64,000 bases of DNA from Antedon mediterranea (GCF_964355755.1 NC_092678.1:20184922-20248921), one strand, 5' to 3'. Counted from the stretch's first letter, positions 32,301 through 44,182 are shown. A program made the numbers and translations. Notes: generated by a model not told the origin, from the letters alone.

Positions 32301-35300
32301 TCAAATTGTTTAGAATATACACATTTATATTTGCTTTAACAAAATATTTTGTCAGAATTCAATTGGAAATGTCATTTTGAGCTATGACCCATCGTTTTGC
32401 ATATATTTAGCAATTAATAATCTATAAAAAGAGATCGAGAGAGGGGAGGGGGTTGGGGTGGATGGAGAGACACATATTTTGGTTACATGTTACACAAATG
32501 TTAAACTCTGTCTACACTATAACATTTTTATGCGACAAAAAATGTGATGTGCCCATATATGGACACGATGAATGACATATGACTACCATATTTGGGCACA
32601 TCACACCTTTTTTGTTAAACTAGTTTATAGTGTAGACAAACATGTAAAAAATATGTGTCTCTCCATCAACCCAACCACCTCCCCCTCTCTCGCTTTTCCA
32701 ATGCTACTGCATGCATCTATACACATCAAAATGGCCGGAATTGTACTGGAAAGTTTTTAGCTACATTTGAAAATAAGTCCCAGAGGAGGGGTGTATTGTA
32801 ATGTTATCAGAATTATGGCAATTGTTTGTAATGGGAAAGTTTTAAAACTACATTTGAAATATTTGCTAATAATATCACATGCTATTAAAGATATACTTAT
32901 TTTCCCCCTGACAAAAGTAATTTTGAAAAATATTTTTGTTGAATATGCAATTTTAATGTCACACATAATAGTTTCACCAAAAATTGGATTGAAAAAAACT
33001 GATATAGTGCATACCCAGAAAAACTAATTCAAAGCAAAAAATAGGCTGGAAGTCAATGTGATTTTGGTTAAATTAACTGTTTATTTTGTCTTTAAAGTGA
33101 TATTTACTCTATTTTTTAGATTAGCTCTTTGATTAAACACCTCTTTCAATGCAGTGAAGATCGCCTTGTCTTACTAATCTTCCTTAACTTCTCTTTGAAC
33201 GATCGTAATCAATATTTGTTGAGGTATAATATTTCCTTCTAATATGGTAATGCCTGTTTTATTGAGTCAAATGCTTTCTGATAATCTCTAAATCAAAGAT
33301 TTGGTGATATTCATTTCCTTTTTATTTTAGTTGATTGACAAACTGTATAAGATGGTCCTACTGTATAAAGCCTTATATATTGGTTTATTTACTTCTAGTC
33401 GGTCTCTGATTTTGTTTTTTGATTACTTTTGTAAATTATTTGTGTACATGTGATAATGTTCGTTTGGTCGGTAATGGTTGATGTCAGTTTTGTCATGTTT
33501 TTGTGGATTAAAGTATAATTATCATTGCTTCTCTTAATTTCTTCTGGTTTCAAAGATTTTGTTGTATTGTGTTATGAGCTGGATGTGTTATTGCCTCATC
33601 AAGCCAAGATGGTAATTTTGACTGCTCACTGGTTTGTTTTCCTTTTATATTCCACTACAGTATGTTCTTGAAAAGAAATCAGCTTTGTAATTAATTTGTC
33701 TTTGATCCTTTTCAGATTTCTAATATTTTAAACATATGTTTTTCTTTTCTTCGCTTTTTCCTCACTGTTTCAAACATTTTATTTTTTCAGCATACTTCAA
33801 GCAATTAATTGATAATTAGGTCATTGTTTTATGAGTATCAAATCGCATTGGTTAATTCTTCTTTTCTTTCTTTAAGATCCTGATTTTCTTTCTTTTTTTT
33901 AAATGTTATTTAACTTTAAGTTTATCTAATTTTTTGTTGATATTAAGTGTTGCTCTTACGATGTAGGCCTACCATGCGATGGAATTATATATTGAAATTA
34001 AATTAAACATTAAGTTTTAAGAAAATTGTAAAAGGCTAAATAGGATATTGAATATAGTTCTGGTCCATTAAATCTATATTTTAGGTATATTATTATAAGT
34101 ATGACACACGCACGCTTAACAGTATATCCTGGTCATACCTCAAATTGGAATTTCCAGTAAAAATATGATAACATCTTCTATTAGAGCTAATATAAATGTT
34201 TACATTTTGAACATTTTGACACCAAGTTGAACTTTTTATGACATTTGGTTACAGAGATACAGACATATTTAAACATTAAAGGTCAAAGGTCAGTAAATGA
34301 CATTTCCTGTGGATTTGGAAGAACATGTTTAATTAGAGTATATATAAATATGTATGCTCTTAACAATTTGAAACAAATTTCAAGAAATTTTGACCAGTAG
34401 TTATTGAGATATAGTAAGCCAAGGTCAAAGGTCAAAACATTGAGAAATTACATTTCCGGTCGTTTTTTTAAAAAAAGTTCTATTAGAGCGAATATAAATA
34501 TGTACCCTCTGATCTATTTGACACCAATATCATTTCAATTGTCAAACCCGTTGCGGAGATATGGCTGTTTAAGATACAAATATAAAAATTTAGGTCAGAG
34601 GTCACAGAGGTCAAATCAAATTTCCAGTAACTTTGTTTTGGTATCTCCATATCATGTTCTATCAACATGCCAAAGGGCACACTTGTATCCACTATGGTAA
34701 CATCATTTCCCCTTAGGGACTGGACTAGAGGGTGTAGATAGTATTGGGTAGATATAAACAATTTTGGAACGACACTACAAAACAGAATATGGTGGTTAAT
34801 ATTGAAACTTAAATTTATGTAGTCAATTACCGATCTGGCAGTATGTTCCTAATGTTAAGTTCAAAAGGTTTTGTGGTTTTAAGTTGTATTTCCCAGTGGT
34901 TTTCTTTTTCCTTTTGCGAGTTTTGTCTCTCCACTATCCATTGGTCTAAACTAAACTATATAGAGATAAATCTTATTCAGGACTTCCTCAGTTAGCGACG
35001 TTTCACGCCCTATCCCTCAGGGTCCACTGGATTACTAAATTTATCTATTTCTAAACTTACTACTACCTGGAAAAATGACAATATATAGGCCTATCCGTAA
35101 ACTAAACTATAGTTTTAAAATGCTGTATTTGACAGTATAGGTCTTCGTCAATCAATATAACAAGGGTGTACATGAGCCTAGTTGTTTCTGCTGCGAAATA
35201 AATTAATGAATGAATTATATTTCCAGAAACAGAATACATTTTCTATTAACCGGTTAAATGGCAGTTTGAAACGGAAACACTCAATCGAACGCCTTTTAAC

Positions 35301-38300
35301 TTGTTACCGATGTTTTCCTACAATTAATTGTATATTCATATATATATAATACGTACGTGCGCGCTACTTGAGCTTGCCCAAGACTAGTGAGTCAAGGAGA
35401 AAGAAAGAAAATAAACCTTCACAACTTCTTTGAAAAAAAAAGCCACTATTGTCTATCTAAATGTTCTTGTTTAATGACTTGTTTTCTTTGTCATTTCTTT
35501 TTTTATCTATAGGCGAAAAGATCAGATGAAAAAGTCTGCGCAAATCTTACATGCCCTCCTGGGCAGGGGTGCTGCACGGATAGATCATTAGATGTTTGTG
35601 ACAATTTCGGGCCGTGTATTCCGTGTGGAGGTAATGATATTAAAGAATATCCTGTGAATTCAATAAAACATTAATTGTAGTATATACGGATGGTAATCTG
35701 TAATTTCAAGCTTCCCTCAGTCAACAAATCGAGAAATTATCGAAATCTATAGGCTGCCTCCTTCTGAATTTGGTGTAATTCACGCTGACGGTTGTTTAAT
35801 AATTATAATATTCTCATTGTAGGCAGATTGCCCTTCGCTGCATGGCTTAAAAAAGTGGATAAATTATTCACGAGACAATATATTATGGCCATAATATACA
35901 AATTGTTATGACAAAAACCCGGCCTCTGACAGGATTTTGAACCCGGAACAACCTAGGATCGTTAGCCTAGCATATAAATATGCCTATAGTTACAAAGCAT
36001 CTCTAGTTACCTGGTAGCGTTTTAAATCATTAGAGGCCCGTGTGCATGACGTTCTGCATTTGCGAAAATGCTGTTGTAGGCCTATAGATTGTTGTTGCAA
36101 CGGTTTGTTATGTTTGTTTCTTTATTAAATTTCCCACACACATCAAATAATACAGTTGTACATTCTAATTAAACATAATTATACATTAGATTAAAAGAAA
36201 AATGTATGTGGATAGAGGTCAAATAACTTTAAGGCTGACCCCATTTCAAATATTATTATACATATTATATTATTAATATTATAATATTATGTGATAAATA
36301 AAGATAAAAAAGAAGTAGAGAAAAGGATGAGTTAAAAGCCAAAATAAATAAATAAGTAAACAGAGTAGTATTCGGATAGATATAGGCCCATGGGATAAAA
36401 AGCAAATATGCATATGGCAATATGTAAAATCAATAAAAATAAAAATATAATGAAAATATAATGGATAATACTAAATAGAAAGTTTTGAAAATGTTCTACT
36501 ACGACTAAATGTTATCTCAAGAGTTACTGTGTCAGCATGTACTGTTCAACCTTATGGTGTAGGTATAATAAGAGCACTCTGAGATCACTGAAAGTATGTT
36601 ATAACGTTTGCTGCTGAAGAAATTGTCAAGTCAAGAAATTGTAGTGCAAGCATGATGTTTGTCTTAAATGACGTCCCATCCTTTGATGAGTTCATTAGGA
36701 AGTTTTAAAAATCGCGTGAACGCAAGCAAGTAGTAATTAATTCTTTGATCATGGCCATTAATCGTTCTTAATGTGTCAAGAATGCACATACAATGGAATG
36801 CCTTGTTGCATTGACTTTATATATTTATACATTTTTGTTTTTGTTCTATATGAGCTCTTAGATTAAGATTTTTTCTTTTTTTTTCTCTATTTTGCGATGA
36901 ATATATTATTTCACCATGATATTCGGAAATAAAAAGATGAATGAATGAATACATTATTTGAGATAAGGAAATACATAGGCAAAATAAATCAGATGGTGCA
37001 TGTTAGGCAATTACTCACCATATGTATGAGGTTTCTTGATGTTATCTATAATTTATATAAATTATGGTTAATACTGACATAGGCGAGCACAATGGAAAAA
37101 CTTCGGTACAAATCTCCGCCTTGGATACCTACCTTGTCTATCTCCGATGTACCGCGAAACGTAGATTGGATAACATTAGTTTCCACTATTACGATATTGT
37201 TCCATATTTCTATCTTAGGAAGATATTATAAAGGGTTTTATAACAACATTTTTGATTTCATCAGTATATTTTCAATTCAATTTCAATTGTACGCGGGGGT
37301 CGAAGTAATTTCCGGGTTCACGATAATATTTAAAATTAGCAATGGATGGTTTGTTTTTCAATTCAATCGAAAGAGAATTCCAAAGTCTGGGACCAGCGAA
37401 ACAGAATTACGTCTAATGGTTTGTTGTAAAAGCTTCGGTAACATAATTATCAGCATGTCTAATATATGCTTGTCATATGATTTAACATATGAGGTGAAAT
37501 AATTAAATTGGGAATATGATACATGAACAGAGCCGTTTTGGTGTTTATTAATATCGTAGATGTTCAAAACATTAAACTTAAAGAATTAAGGTTTGGTATG
37601 AGATGGAAATGATGAGCCATCACATATTCTCAAGGCTCTCTTTTGTAATTTGAACAGATTGTGCGGAGTGTATAAATTGTAACATAACTACAGCAATGCC
37701 AACATCAACACCAACACCATCGGAAATGTCCACAACGCCTGGTAAGTGTTTCAAACTGAGAAATTAATTGTCAAGTTGGTAACCAAAATAGCATTTCCCA
37801 AGAACGTTTAAACATTATTTCTTACTCAATCCTTATATATTATCACTGTATAATTTTGGTTTAATTTTTTTTGTTTCTATGTTTTTTAACTACAGCAACG
37901 CCAACACCAACAACTTCGGGAAAGTCCCCAACGCCTGGTAAGTTTCAAATTAGGAAATTAATTGTCAAGTTGGTAATCATTAATTTCTAATATTTTGTTT
38001 CCCAAATATCAGCCATATCTCAAATATAATTTAAGGAATCCACGCACAATTCATGTTCCATTTACCAAACTTACTAAGATTCAATTATTTATAAGTGTTG
38101 CTGGTTCTAAACTATGGAATGAGCTTGATGCAAACTTATTTATACAGTTTATAGAAATATTCTACTTTTTAAAAAGCATGTTAAACGTCACGTTTTATCT
38201 AAATAGAATTAATATTATTGGGTTTATAGTTTTTGCGCAAACAATTCGTTTTATTAAATCTTCTTTTATTCATTCGCTGAATTGGTCAAACTTTTGAACT

Positions 38301-41300
38301 TCAAATTATTATTATATCATATTGTATCCGTCCCTGGGTCATTTTGAGACAAGGTCATTGAACTTCTAATTATGATCAAGACCGATAAGAACATTTCATT
38401 GTATCCAAATGTATTTGTTAACTTGAATTATTATTTATGTTGTTTTTATTATTGACAAATATATTTTTTTTTCCATTATATTATCTTCAAATTATTATTA
38501 TCATTAATATTATGTTTATTATTGTTCAAATAAAGGTTACCCAACAAAAATAACCAAAATAGCATTTCCCAAGAACGTTTAAAACATCATTTCTTACTCA
38601 ATCATTATATTATCACTGTATAGCCTAATTTTGGTTTTATTGTTTTATTTCTATGTTTTCTTTTACAGCTGGTACCACTGGACTGTCAACAGCAAGTCAA
38701 ACGTCAATGATAACATCCACATCTGTACCAAACATCGATAAACAAAAGGAAGGTTCTTTATGGAAGAGTATATACCTTCTGCCGATAATTGGCGTCCCAT
38801 GTAAGGCTATCTCTTTAACAAATTGTTCCCTGCCGTACAAGTTCAAGTTTAAAATCGTTTTTTTTGCAATCAATTAATTAACTGGATATTAATTTACGAT
38901 CTATAGAAAAGTTATTAAAACATTAAGATAAACAAGTTACACCAAAACAGTTTTATAAATGAATACATTGTTGAGTCAATTTGGATATAATATATACAAT
39001 ATATAGAAATCAATAAAAAGTTTAAAACATTGGGTACAAAATGAGTAAAAACATGTTATAAAATGTATACATTTTTTGCCAAACCATTGAAATAGAAGAA
39101 GCAAGCTTTGAAATAAATTGTTCTATCATTGGTGGAAAACTCCAAAGTGGGTTTTGAATGTTGTTGCTCTCTCAGTCGTAACTTTCAGTGTGCCTTCATG
39201 TCCTGAGATTATACCAATGGACAGGGGCAGGGGTTAAGAGGTAGTTTAGTCCTAAAATACCTTTTACAGAGATATTTAATAGTAGGCCTAGTCGGTCTTT
39301 AAGCGAAGCGAAATCCAAGAGATAGGAGAGCCTCTTCATCAATCCAGTTAAGAATTGTTCGCTTTATAATTCTTACTGTAATATGTATGAACCAGCAATA
39401 AATTATAACAACTGCCTTTCTTGCGTACAGTATTCAGCTCATGTTTGTTTGGTAAAATAATAGGCCTACGGTACCGAGCACAAGCTTTCTTTTGGCTTTG
39501 TTCTGTTGCCGTTGTATTGCATTGTTTTCTACTCTGTTCTGTTTTTAAATATTTTTGTAATATTTTATTTTAATTCATTCACAATTATAAAACTACCGAT
39601 TACATGTACCTCCTTGGCGGAGGTAAATGAATGTCTTTTTCTTTTACAAAAGGTGAACTTTCTACTGTAAAATATGAATACAAATGCTTTATTTATTATG
39701 ACTTCTAACTAATCCGGACAACTACATCATCACAGGTCTAAAATAAGAAGTCAGTTTTAAAGTTGGTAAACAGTACAACAGTATTCGTTAATGTATTGAA
39801 TTTTGATTTCTTTTTAAAGTGTTTGTCATCTTTGTTATTGGCTGTTTGAAAAAGATTTTGTGTTGTTGGACGAAGGAGTCACATGACTTTTGGGCGGATC
39901 ATTTTCCATGTTGCTGTAAAAAATGTAAGTTTCTTATAGATTTAAAACAAAAATTGTTTATGAAATATGATATTTTATTTCGATTTATTATCAGGTATCT
40001 TTTAATCGTGAAGGATGGGAGGTAGTTATACAGATAACTAAAGTTATTAAGTATTTTAGATAAACATCTACATCATCTTCGACAGTCTTCCTTTCGTTGA
40101 CCAATACATATTCACAATCGTTGCTGCAATAGACAGTTTTGAGAACATCAATTCAAAATCAATATAGAAAAAAAACATGTATACATTCATCTGTAGTTTG
40201 TCTGTGTGTTTTGATAGAACCAAAAAGTTGTATAATAATTATCAATATTTTGACTTTAGGCCAAAACCCCGAAAGTGAAGATGGAAATAAGGGTAATAAA
40301 AGACCTGCCAACTCAATGCTTAGCAATCTATCAGGTAATAGTAAAACAATTAAAATTGTAGATATCCTTTTATAAGTACCATTATCTGTGTATTGAAGTT
40401 TAACAAACCATTTTAACATAACACAAACTGACCATGGCATTTCCTCTGTGTAATGTAACAAGGCCATATACATATCTGCAGTCGCGTGCTCAAGTTAGTA
40501 TTTGCCGACCGACCGACCAACCGACCCACCGTCATAGTGAACTGTAGAGTCGCGTTGTGTACGCGACTAAAAATATGCATTGGTAGTAACATAATGCTTT
40601 TATATATGATTCTTTTTTACACAGCTTAAATATTTGGTAATTTCTTTTACCGGTTGTTGCATATTTGTACATGCAAATGACGCATCAATGAATGGTAAAA
40701 TAAGTATTTTTAAAATTAACTTGTAAAAAGTGCATGTATTGTTAAAAAAGTTGTATAATGATTAAAATGTAATCTTTTAAATTTCTAATTCTCTTACATT
40801 TAGCAAATGGTGATTCCGAACAACAATCTCTTGTAAATCCTAATGTCAAAAAGCAGGATGATGGCAAATCAGTGAATTTAGCTGTAAAACAGGAGTCCGC
40901 AGAAGGTCCCATCGGCTGTTCTGATGATCTTACTGTCTCCTATAAACGTAATATAATTTTTATAATATGAATACTGAATTTATATTAATCAATTTTCCAT
41001 TTAAAATAGCTAAAAATGAATTGCAATTATATATTTACAATAAATCAAATCTTTAACAAACATAAATTTAAATATCTACTCAACTTATTAATTGTAATAT
41101 AAAAATGTATTATAATTTTAGGTGAAGATGAAAGAGCCCAAATGGGTCAATATCCATCCAACACAGGTAAAACAGTTTGATTTTTAAAATAAAGTAAACA
41201 GGTTCATAAGGCCTATATATATATAATTGGCAAATTAGTGCTTGCTTTTGGATGTGCATGGAAACAAATTATTGAAATCAAAATGATTTTTTTTTTCAAT

Positions 41301-43689
41301 ATCAGATCAATTTATTCAAGATGGGAATGATAGGCCTGCAGCAAGTAAGTTGATATTATCTTGAATTTTTATTTGCAATAGTTTTTCATATTTCTTATTT
41401 TATTTTAAACCAGAACCATTTACAAATTCGAATACACATCAACAGTAAAAATTAAAAAAAACAAGGCCAACAGCCATTAAGTCGCGTGCTACAATGCATA
41501 GTGATACCGGACCGACAGACAAACAGACCGACAGACAGACAGACCGACAGACAGACGGACCGTCCGACATAGTGAACTATACTGACCGAAATTACTGAAC
41601 ATGTTTAAAAATGTTGAAATGTTTAAAAACATTTATATTTTTTTAATTTACACGTGCGTAGCCTGTCACTTTTGACGTGCTCGTATAACGTAATTTCGAG
41701 TTGAAAAGTAAGTCAAGAAAACAGAAATCGGGTAAAAAGAGTGCGCAATAACATTTAACGCGCAGTGCGTGCGCAAAAATCTGCGCACTCATGGCAATTT
41801 TGTAAACGCTTAAAATTGCCTGAAACGTACTCTTATTTCATCGAAAATAAATTTTGAAAATTTTAAGCGCGCGTACGCATGCGTTACATGCGCTACGCAC
41901 GTAATTGTATTGCCATATGATGATTTATGCCCTGAAATTTATGAGTACCAAATTTTATTTAATTGTGATTCATGGTTGTTAAGATATGATTACAAACGTG
42001 ATTTCGTTAAATCGTGCGTAGACCGCGTAATTTTTTATTGCGCACCGTGAAAACATAACCACATCGATTCCTGGCCATAAGGAATATTCTGTGAAAAATT
42101 TACTTAGCTAGATTAAACTGATATCAAGATAAGGTCATAAAGCGATAAAACGCATAGTGATACCGGACCGACAGACAGACAGACAGACCGACAGACAGAC
42201 CGACAGACCGACAGACAGACAGACAGACCGACCGACCGACATAGTGAACTATAGAGTCGCTTCCACGCGACTAAAAACGAAATAACAAACCTTGATCACA
42301 AGGAAAGAAAAGTGTTCTTATTTCCACCGTGACAAACTGAAAAATTGCACACAAGAAAATAGTTTTTCTCTAAAAGTCATAACAATTACACATAAGTTAT
42401 TTCTTTAAGAATAAAAAATATATATTTTAGTTACAATTCATTCATTATGTACTAAAATAAAAAATAAATAAATAAACGAACATCTGAATTACATTCATAA
42501 TAAACTTTTATCAAGTTTATTATTGATTGAGAATAAGTTTAGTAAAAATTGAATTTATTTTTTATAAAATGTTATTACTGTTTTAGGGACTGAGATTCCT
42601 GAGCAAAATGTACTTATGAATCCTAATGGAAATTCCATACAACAAACTAATGGACGTTCACATAAGGGTGTAAAAAAGGTTATGAGACGACGTTCCTCCA
42701 CCTCCAGCCTTCCTGATGTTTCCGAAGACGCTCCACTATCAGGTGATCTGCCTGAATGGTGTAAACGTAAGAATTCAAACGTTTAAAAAATGTAATATTT
42801 GGATATTTGGACATGTATTTATAAGAATAATAGTGTGGTTTTGACTTTCGACGACCGAAGACCAAACTGCGTCATGTTAGTTCAATGAATGGTGCAAACG
42901 TAAGAATTCAAACATTAACAAAATTAAATATCTGTGGATATTTGGACATGATGGTATTTAAGTGTGTGGTTTTTATTATCGACGACTAAACTATGTCATG
43001 TTAATTCGTTGTGCGCATGCGTGAATGTGTCGATGGTCGGTTTGATGGTTTCTGGTTCATTCGTCGACCAACAACACACATCGATTATCCTGACCTCTAG
43101 TGATGTCGTCGATCAAAGTAACCAAATCTGGAATAGTTATGCTTTCTGGCCTAATTTTGACCAATCTGTAATCTAGCATCTTTTTGCTTGTTGCGTTTGT
43201 AAGTGGAATAATAATGGTATGTCAAATGGCAAATATGGCGCCACCAAGCGATCTAGCATCCAAAGTATTTTTGTTAATTTACGTTCTGCATTTGTTAAAA
43301 GCTTTGGCCACACACTGTCGTCGATCTTCGGTGGTCGCAAGTCGAAAGCTCACTTTTGTATAGGATTGTTTTCATTTTGTTTACTTGTTTTCATAGATGA
43401 TAATACAATGGTTAAATGTGAAGATATATTAGACATCTCACGACACATTGGGAAAGAAGTAGCAAGGATTGGTGTTATTCTCGGATTAACAACAGGTGAA
43501 GTGGAGACCATTGAGCATGACCACAAGTTCGATCTATCAAGACAGAATTTAGTGGTTTTACAGGAGTGGAAGGGACAGAAAGGTGTTCATGCTACTAAAG
43601 GTGTTCTTGCACATGCTCTTCATAAAATCGGAAGAGGAGAACTTGCAAAGAAGTATTTATGGCCTGAGCAAGAATGGAAACAAAGTTAA
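29258..43689 (+). CDS. Receptor B: TNFR-like with a single death domain
   Basis: Twelve exons join in frame to about 448 residues: 29258-29347, 35513-35630, 37658-37741, 37896-37937, 38669-38800, 39820-39924, 40260-40334, 40804-40947, 41122-41166, 41306-41344, 42587-42766, 43397-43689. Intron phases match receptor A (0, then 1). Order: signal peptide, short Cys-rich region, Pro/Thr stalk (extended by a duplicated 42-bp exon), membrane helix, polar linker, one death domain, then TAA where receptor A has a splice donor. Compared with A it lacks most of the exon 3 cysteine-rich domain, the second death domain and the vertnin/OTU-like exons. It keeps one linker exon that A has lost. With a reduced ectodomain and an intact death domain it may not bind ligand as A does. 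Introns are swollen by transposons. Confidence 0.72.
30665..30982 (-). mobile_element. tRNA-derived SINE in intron 1 of receptor B
   Basis: On the minus strand the first about 80 bases resemble a Leu/Ser-type tRNA, with A box TGGCCGAGCGGTTAAGA and B box GGTTCGAGGC. A body follows with segments such as ggataaggac, tttaaagaacctagta and gggttaccccggtgta. Paralogous introns (about 15000 and 27835) lack it, so it is an insertion. Confidence 0.75.
31503..31768 (-). mobile_element. Repeat with hammerhead-like core (minus copy)
   Basis: It is the reverse complement of a family member at about 44470-44695. On the minus strand it contains CTGATGA (31646-31652), a GGGC/GTCC helix II, GAAA and a small GC helix III. 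It directly abuts the large inverted-repeat element starting at 31771. The class is unknown; Penelope-like elements are one family that carries such motifs. Confidence 0.5.
31771..34727. mobile_element. Large inverted-repeat transposon, about 2.96 kb, non-autonomous
   Basis: The outer ends are inverted: tagtccagtccctaagg on the left and ccttagggactggacta on the right. The similarity continues inward for roughly 600 bases in each arm. Each arm contains about four related units of about 150 bases with tgacctttgacct or aggtcaaaggtca motifs. I find no transposase frame. A separate fold-back element is nested at 32431-32694. Confidence 0.7.
32431..32694. mobile_element. Nested fold-back MITE, about 260 bp
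   Basis: The two halves are inverted copies of each other over about 120 bases. Matching pairs include gaggggagggggttgggg/ccacctccccctctc, gagagacacatattt/aaatatgtgtctctc and tgtctacactataa/ttatagtgtagaca. The transcript could form one long hairpin. Confidence 0.75.
35513..35630 (+). CDS. Receptor B exon 2, Cys-rich
   Basis: The exon encodes AKRSDEKVC, LTCPPGQGCC and CIPCG in a frame parallel to receptor A exon 2, five codons longer, and has the same phase. Acceptor tctatag, donor gtaatg. Confidence 0.75.
35640..37051. other. Intron 2 of receptor B, transposon debris
   Basis: 35640-35980 is old intron shared with A and the relic. 36110-36960 looks like an inserted retroelement remnant (tttattaaatttcccacac, many aataaa runs). 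I searched for the missing first part of the cysteine-rich exon 3 and did not find it. Confidence 0.5.
37052..37325. repeat. Dispersed repeat, copy 1 (copy 2 at 48375-48640)
   Basis: About 270 bases from aattatggttaatactgac through gtaatttccgggtt match 48375-48640, with many substitutions and small indels. Both orientations have modest open frames. The class is unknown. Confidence 0.7.
37330..37657 (-). mobile_element. LINE C-terminal fragment abutting receptor B exon 3
   Basis: On the minus strand it reads LFKLQKRALRICDGSSF, then KFNVLNIYDINKHQNGS and, shifted, MLPKLLQQTIRRNSVSL, a CR1/L2-type reverse-transcriptase C-terminus. It ends exactly where the surviving 3' part of exon 3 begins. 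Its complement supplies the sequence ctctcttttgtaatttgaacag that acts as the acceptor. Confidence 0.7.
37658..37937 (+). CDS. Receptor B exons 3-4, truncated Cys-rich end and stalk
   Basis: Exon 37658-37741 keeps only the end of the receptor A exon 3 domain (DCAECINCNITT, then Pro/Thr stalk). Exon 37896-37937 is a 14-residue copy of the stalk (TPTPTTSGKSPTP) made by local duplication of exon end and donor. Both are phase 1 on both sides. Confidence 0.65.
37990..38550 (+). mobile_element. LINE 3' fragment, plus strand
   Basis: The segment encodes KYNLRNPRTIHVPFTKLTKI and VAGSKLWNELDAN, a LINE reverse-transcriptase C-terminus. An AT-rich 3' region ending ttcaaataaaggttacccaacaaaaa follows. It splits the intron before the stalk/membrane exon; intron sequence (accaaaatagcatttcccaa) occurs before and after it. 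Confidence 0.7.
38669..39924 (+). CDS. Receptor B exons 5-6, stalk and membrane segment
   Basis: Exons 38669-38800 and 39820-39924 correspond to receptor A exons 4 and 5, with few residue changes and an added Lys-Glu in the stalk. The membrane helix is again split by the intron, and the CCW and Cys-triplet features are kept. Confidence 0.78.
40260..41344 (+). CDS. Receptor B exons 7-10, cytoplasmic linker
   Basis: Exons 40260-40334, 40804-40947, 41122-41166 and 41306-41344. The first encodes NPESEDGNKGNKRPANS and is the one lost from receptor A. The others match receptor A exons 6-8. All are phase 1, and no domain is recognised. Confidence 0.7.
40459..40570 (+). mobile_element. Short Helentron-type (HINE-like) element
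   Basis: It begins CAAGGCC, has an internal (GACC)n tract and ends with a hairpin agtcgcgt...acgcgact plus AA. The ends match the 0.8-kb copies but the middle is short. Confidence 0.6.
41462..42274 (+). mobile_element. Helentron-type (HINE-like) element, 0.81 kb, in receptor B intron
   Basis: It is the reverse complement of the copy at 14174-14934, with CAAGGCC start, two (GACA/GACC)n tracts and the terminal hairpin ccacgcgac. The matching intron of receptor A (about 20295-20315, aaaaaaaacgaaataacaaacc) is an empty site and shows insertion into an A run. Confidence 0.75.
42587..42766 (+). CDS. Receptor B exon 11, linker
   Basis: The first half resembles receptor A exon 9 (IPEQNVLMNPNG) and the second half exon 11 (SEDAPLSGDLPEWCK). 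This hybrid look fits recombination between the two duplicated units, or descent from their ancestor. Phase 1 on both sides. Confidence 0.75.
42885..43015 (+). pseudogene. Remnant of a second linker exon
   Basis: The last bases of receptor A exon 9 with donor and following intron (gaatggtgcaaacgtaagaa and onwards) recur here without the rest of the exon. This suggests that receptor B once had two linker/death-domain units and lost one by deletion. Confidence 0.6.
43397..43689 (+). CDS. Receptor B terminal exon, death domain
   Basis: It is highly similar to death domain 2 of receptor A (LHKIGRGELAKKYLWPEQEW). The donor seen in gene A (gatcaaggtagt) is changed here to aaacaaagttaa, which gives a stop, so the protein ends with the death domain. 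Confidence 0.82.
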
Positions 43690-44176
43690 ATGAGATGACG
43701 TTAAATCACATCGTTGAGGGTAAGATTTTGACCTCTATCAATTTATAAAGGTAAAAATCTTACCCTCCGAAAGTTCGCACATACTTGTTCCTGTTTGATT
43801 GGCACACACACCAATACCAAGCCTGAAGAAGGACATTCGTTCCTAAACAGCACTCAGTTTGTCCCTGGTACTTTTTCCTAAACCAACAATATAGGCCTAA
43901 CATTAGTTCTGATTACTGTAGGAGATATATAGATTTTTTCAATCTAATTAATAGTCTACAAGTTCGTCATTCTTTGACATTCTCAAAGAACATTTCGTAA
44001 AAATTGACTAAAGTTTCAAGATTCTGTATAATTGGTTCCTATCTTAAAATCCGACATCCCATTTGCAATTATACATGTACCGTAATGGTAGAAAAACTAT
44101 AAAACAAACAAAAACACAGCAAATTTGAAAAGTGATAAAGTTATCATTATGATATCATTGAGGAAAAACAGAAAAC

Positions 44177-44182
44177 AATAAA
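44177..44182 (+). terminator. Polyadenylation signal candidate, receptor B
   Basis: AATAAA about 490 bases after the stop of receptor B. Confidence 0.35.
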
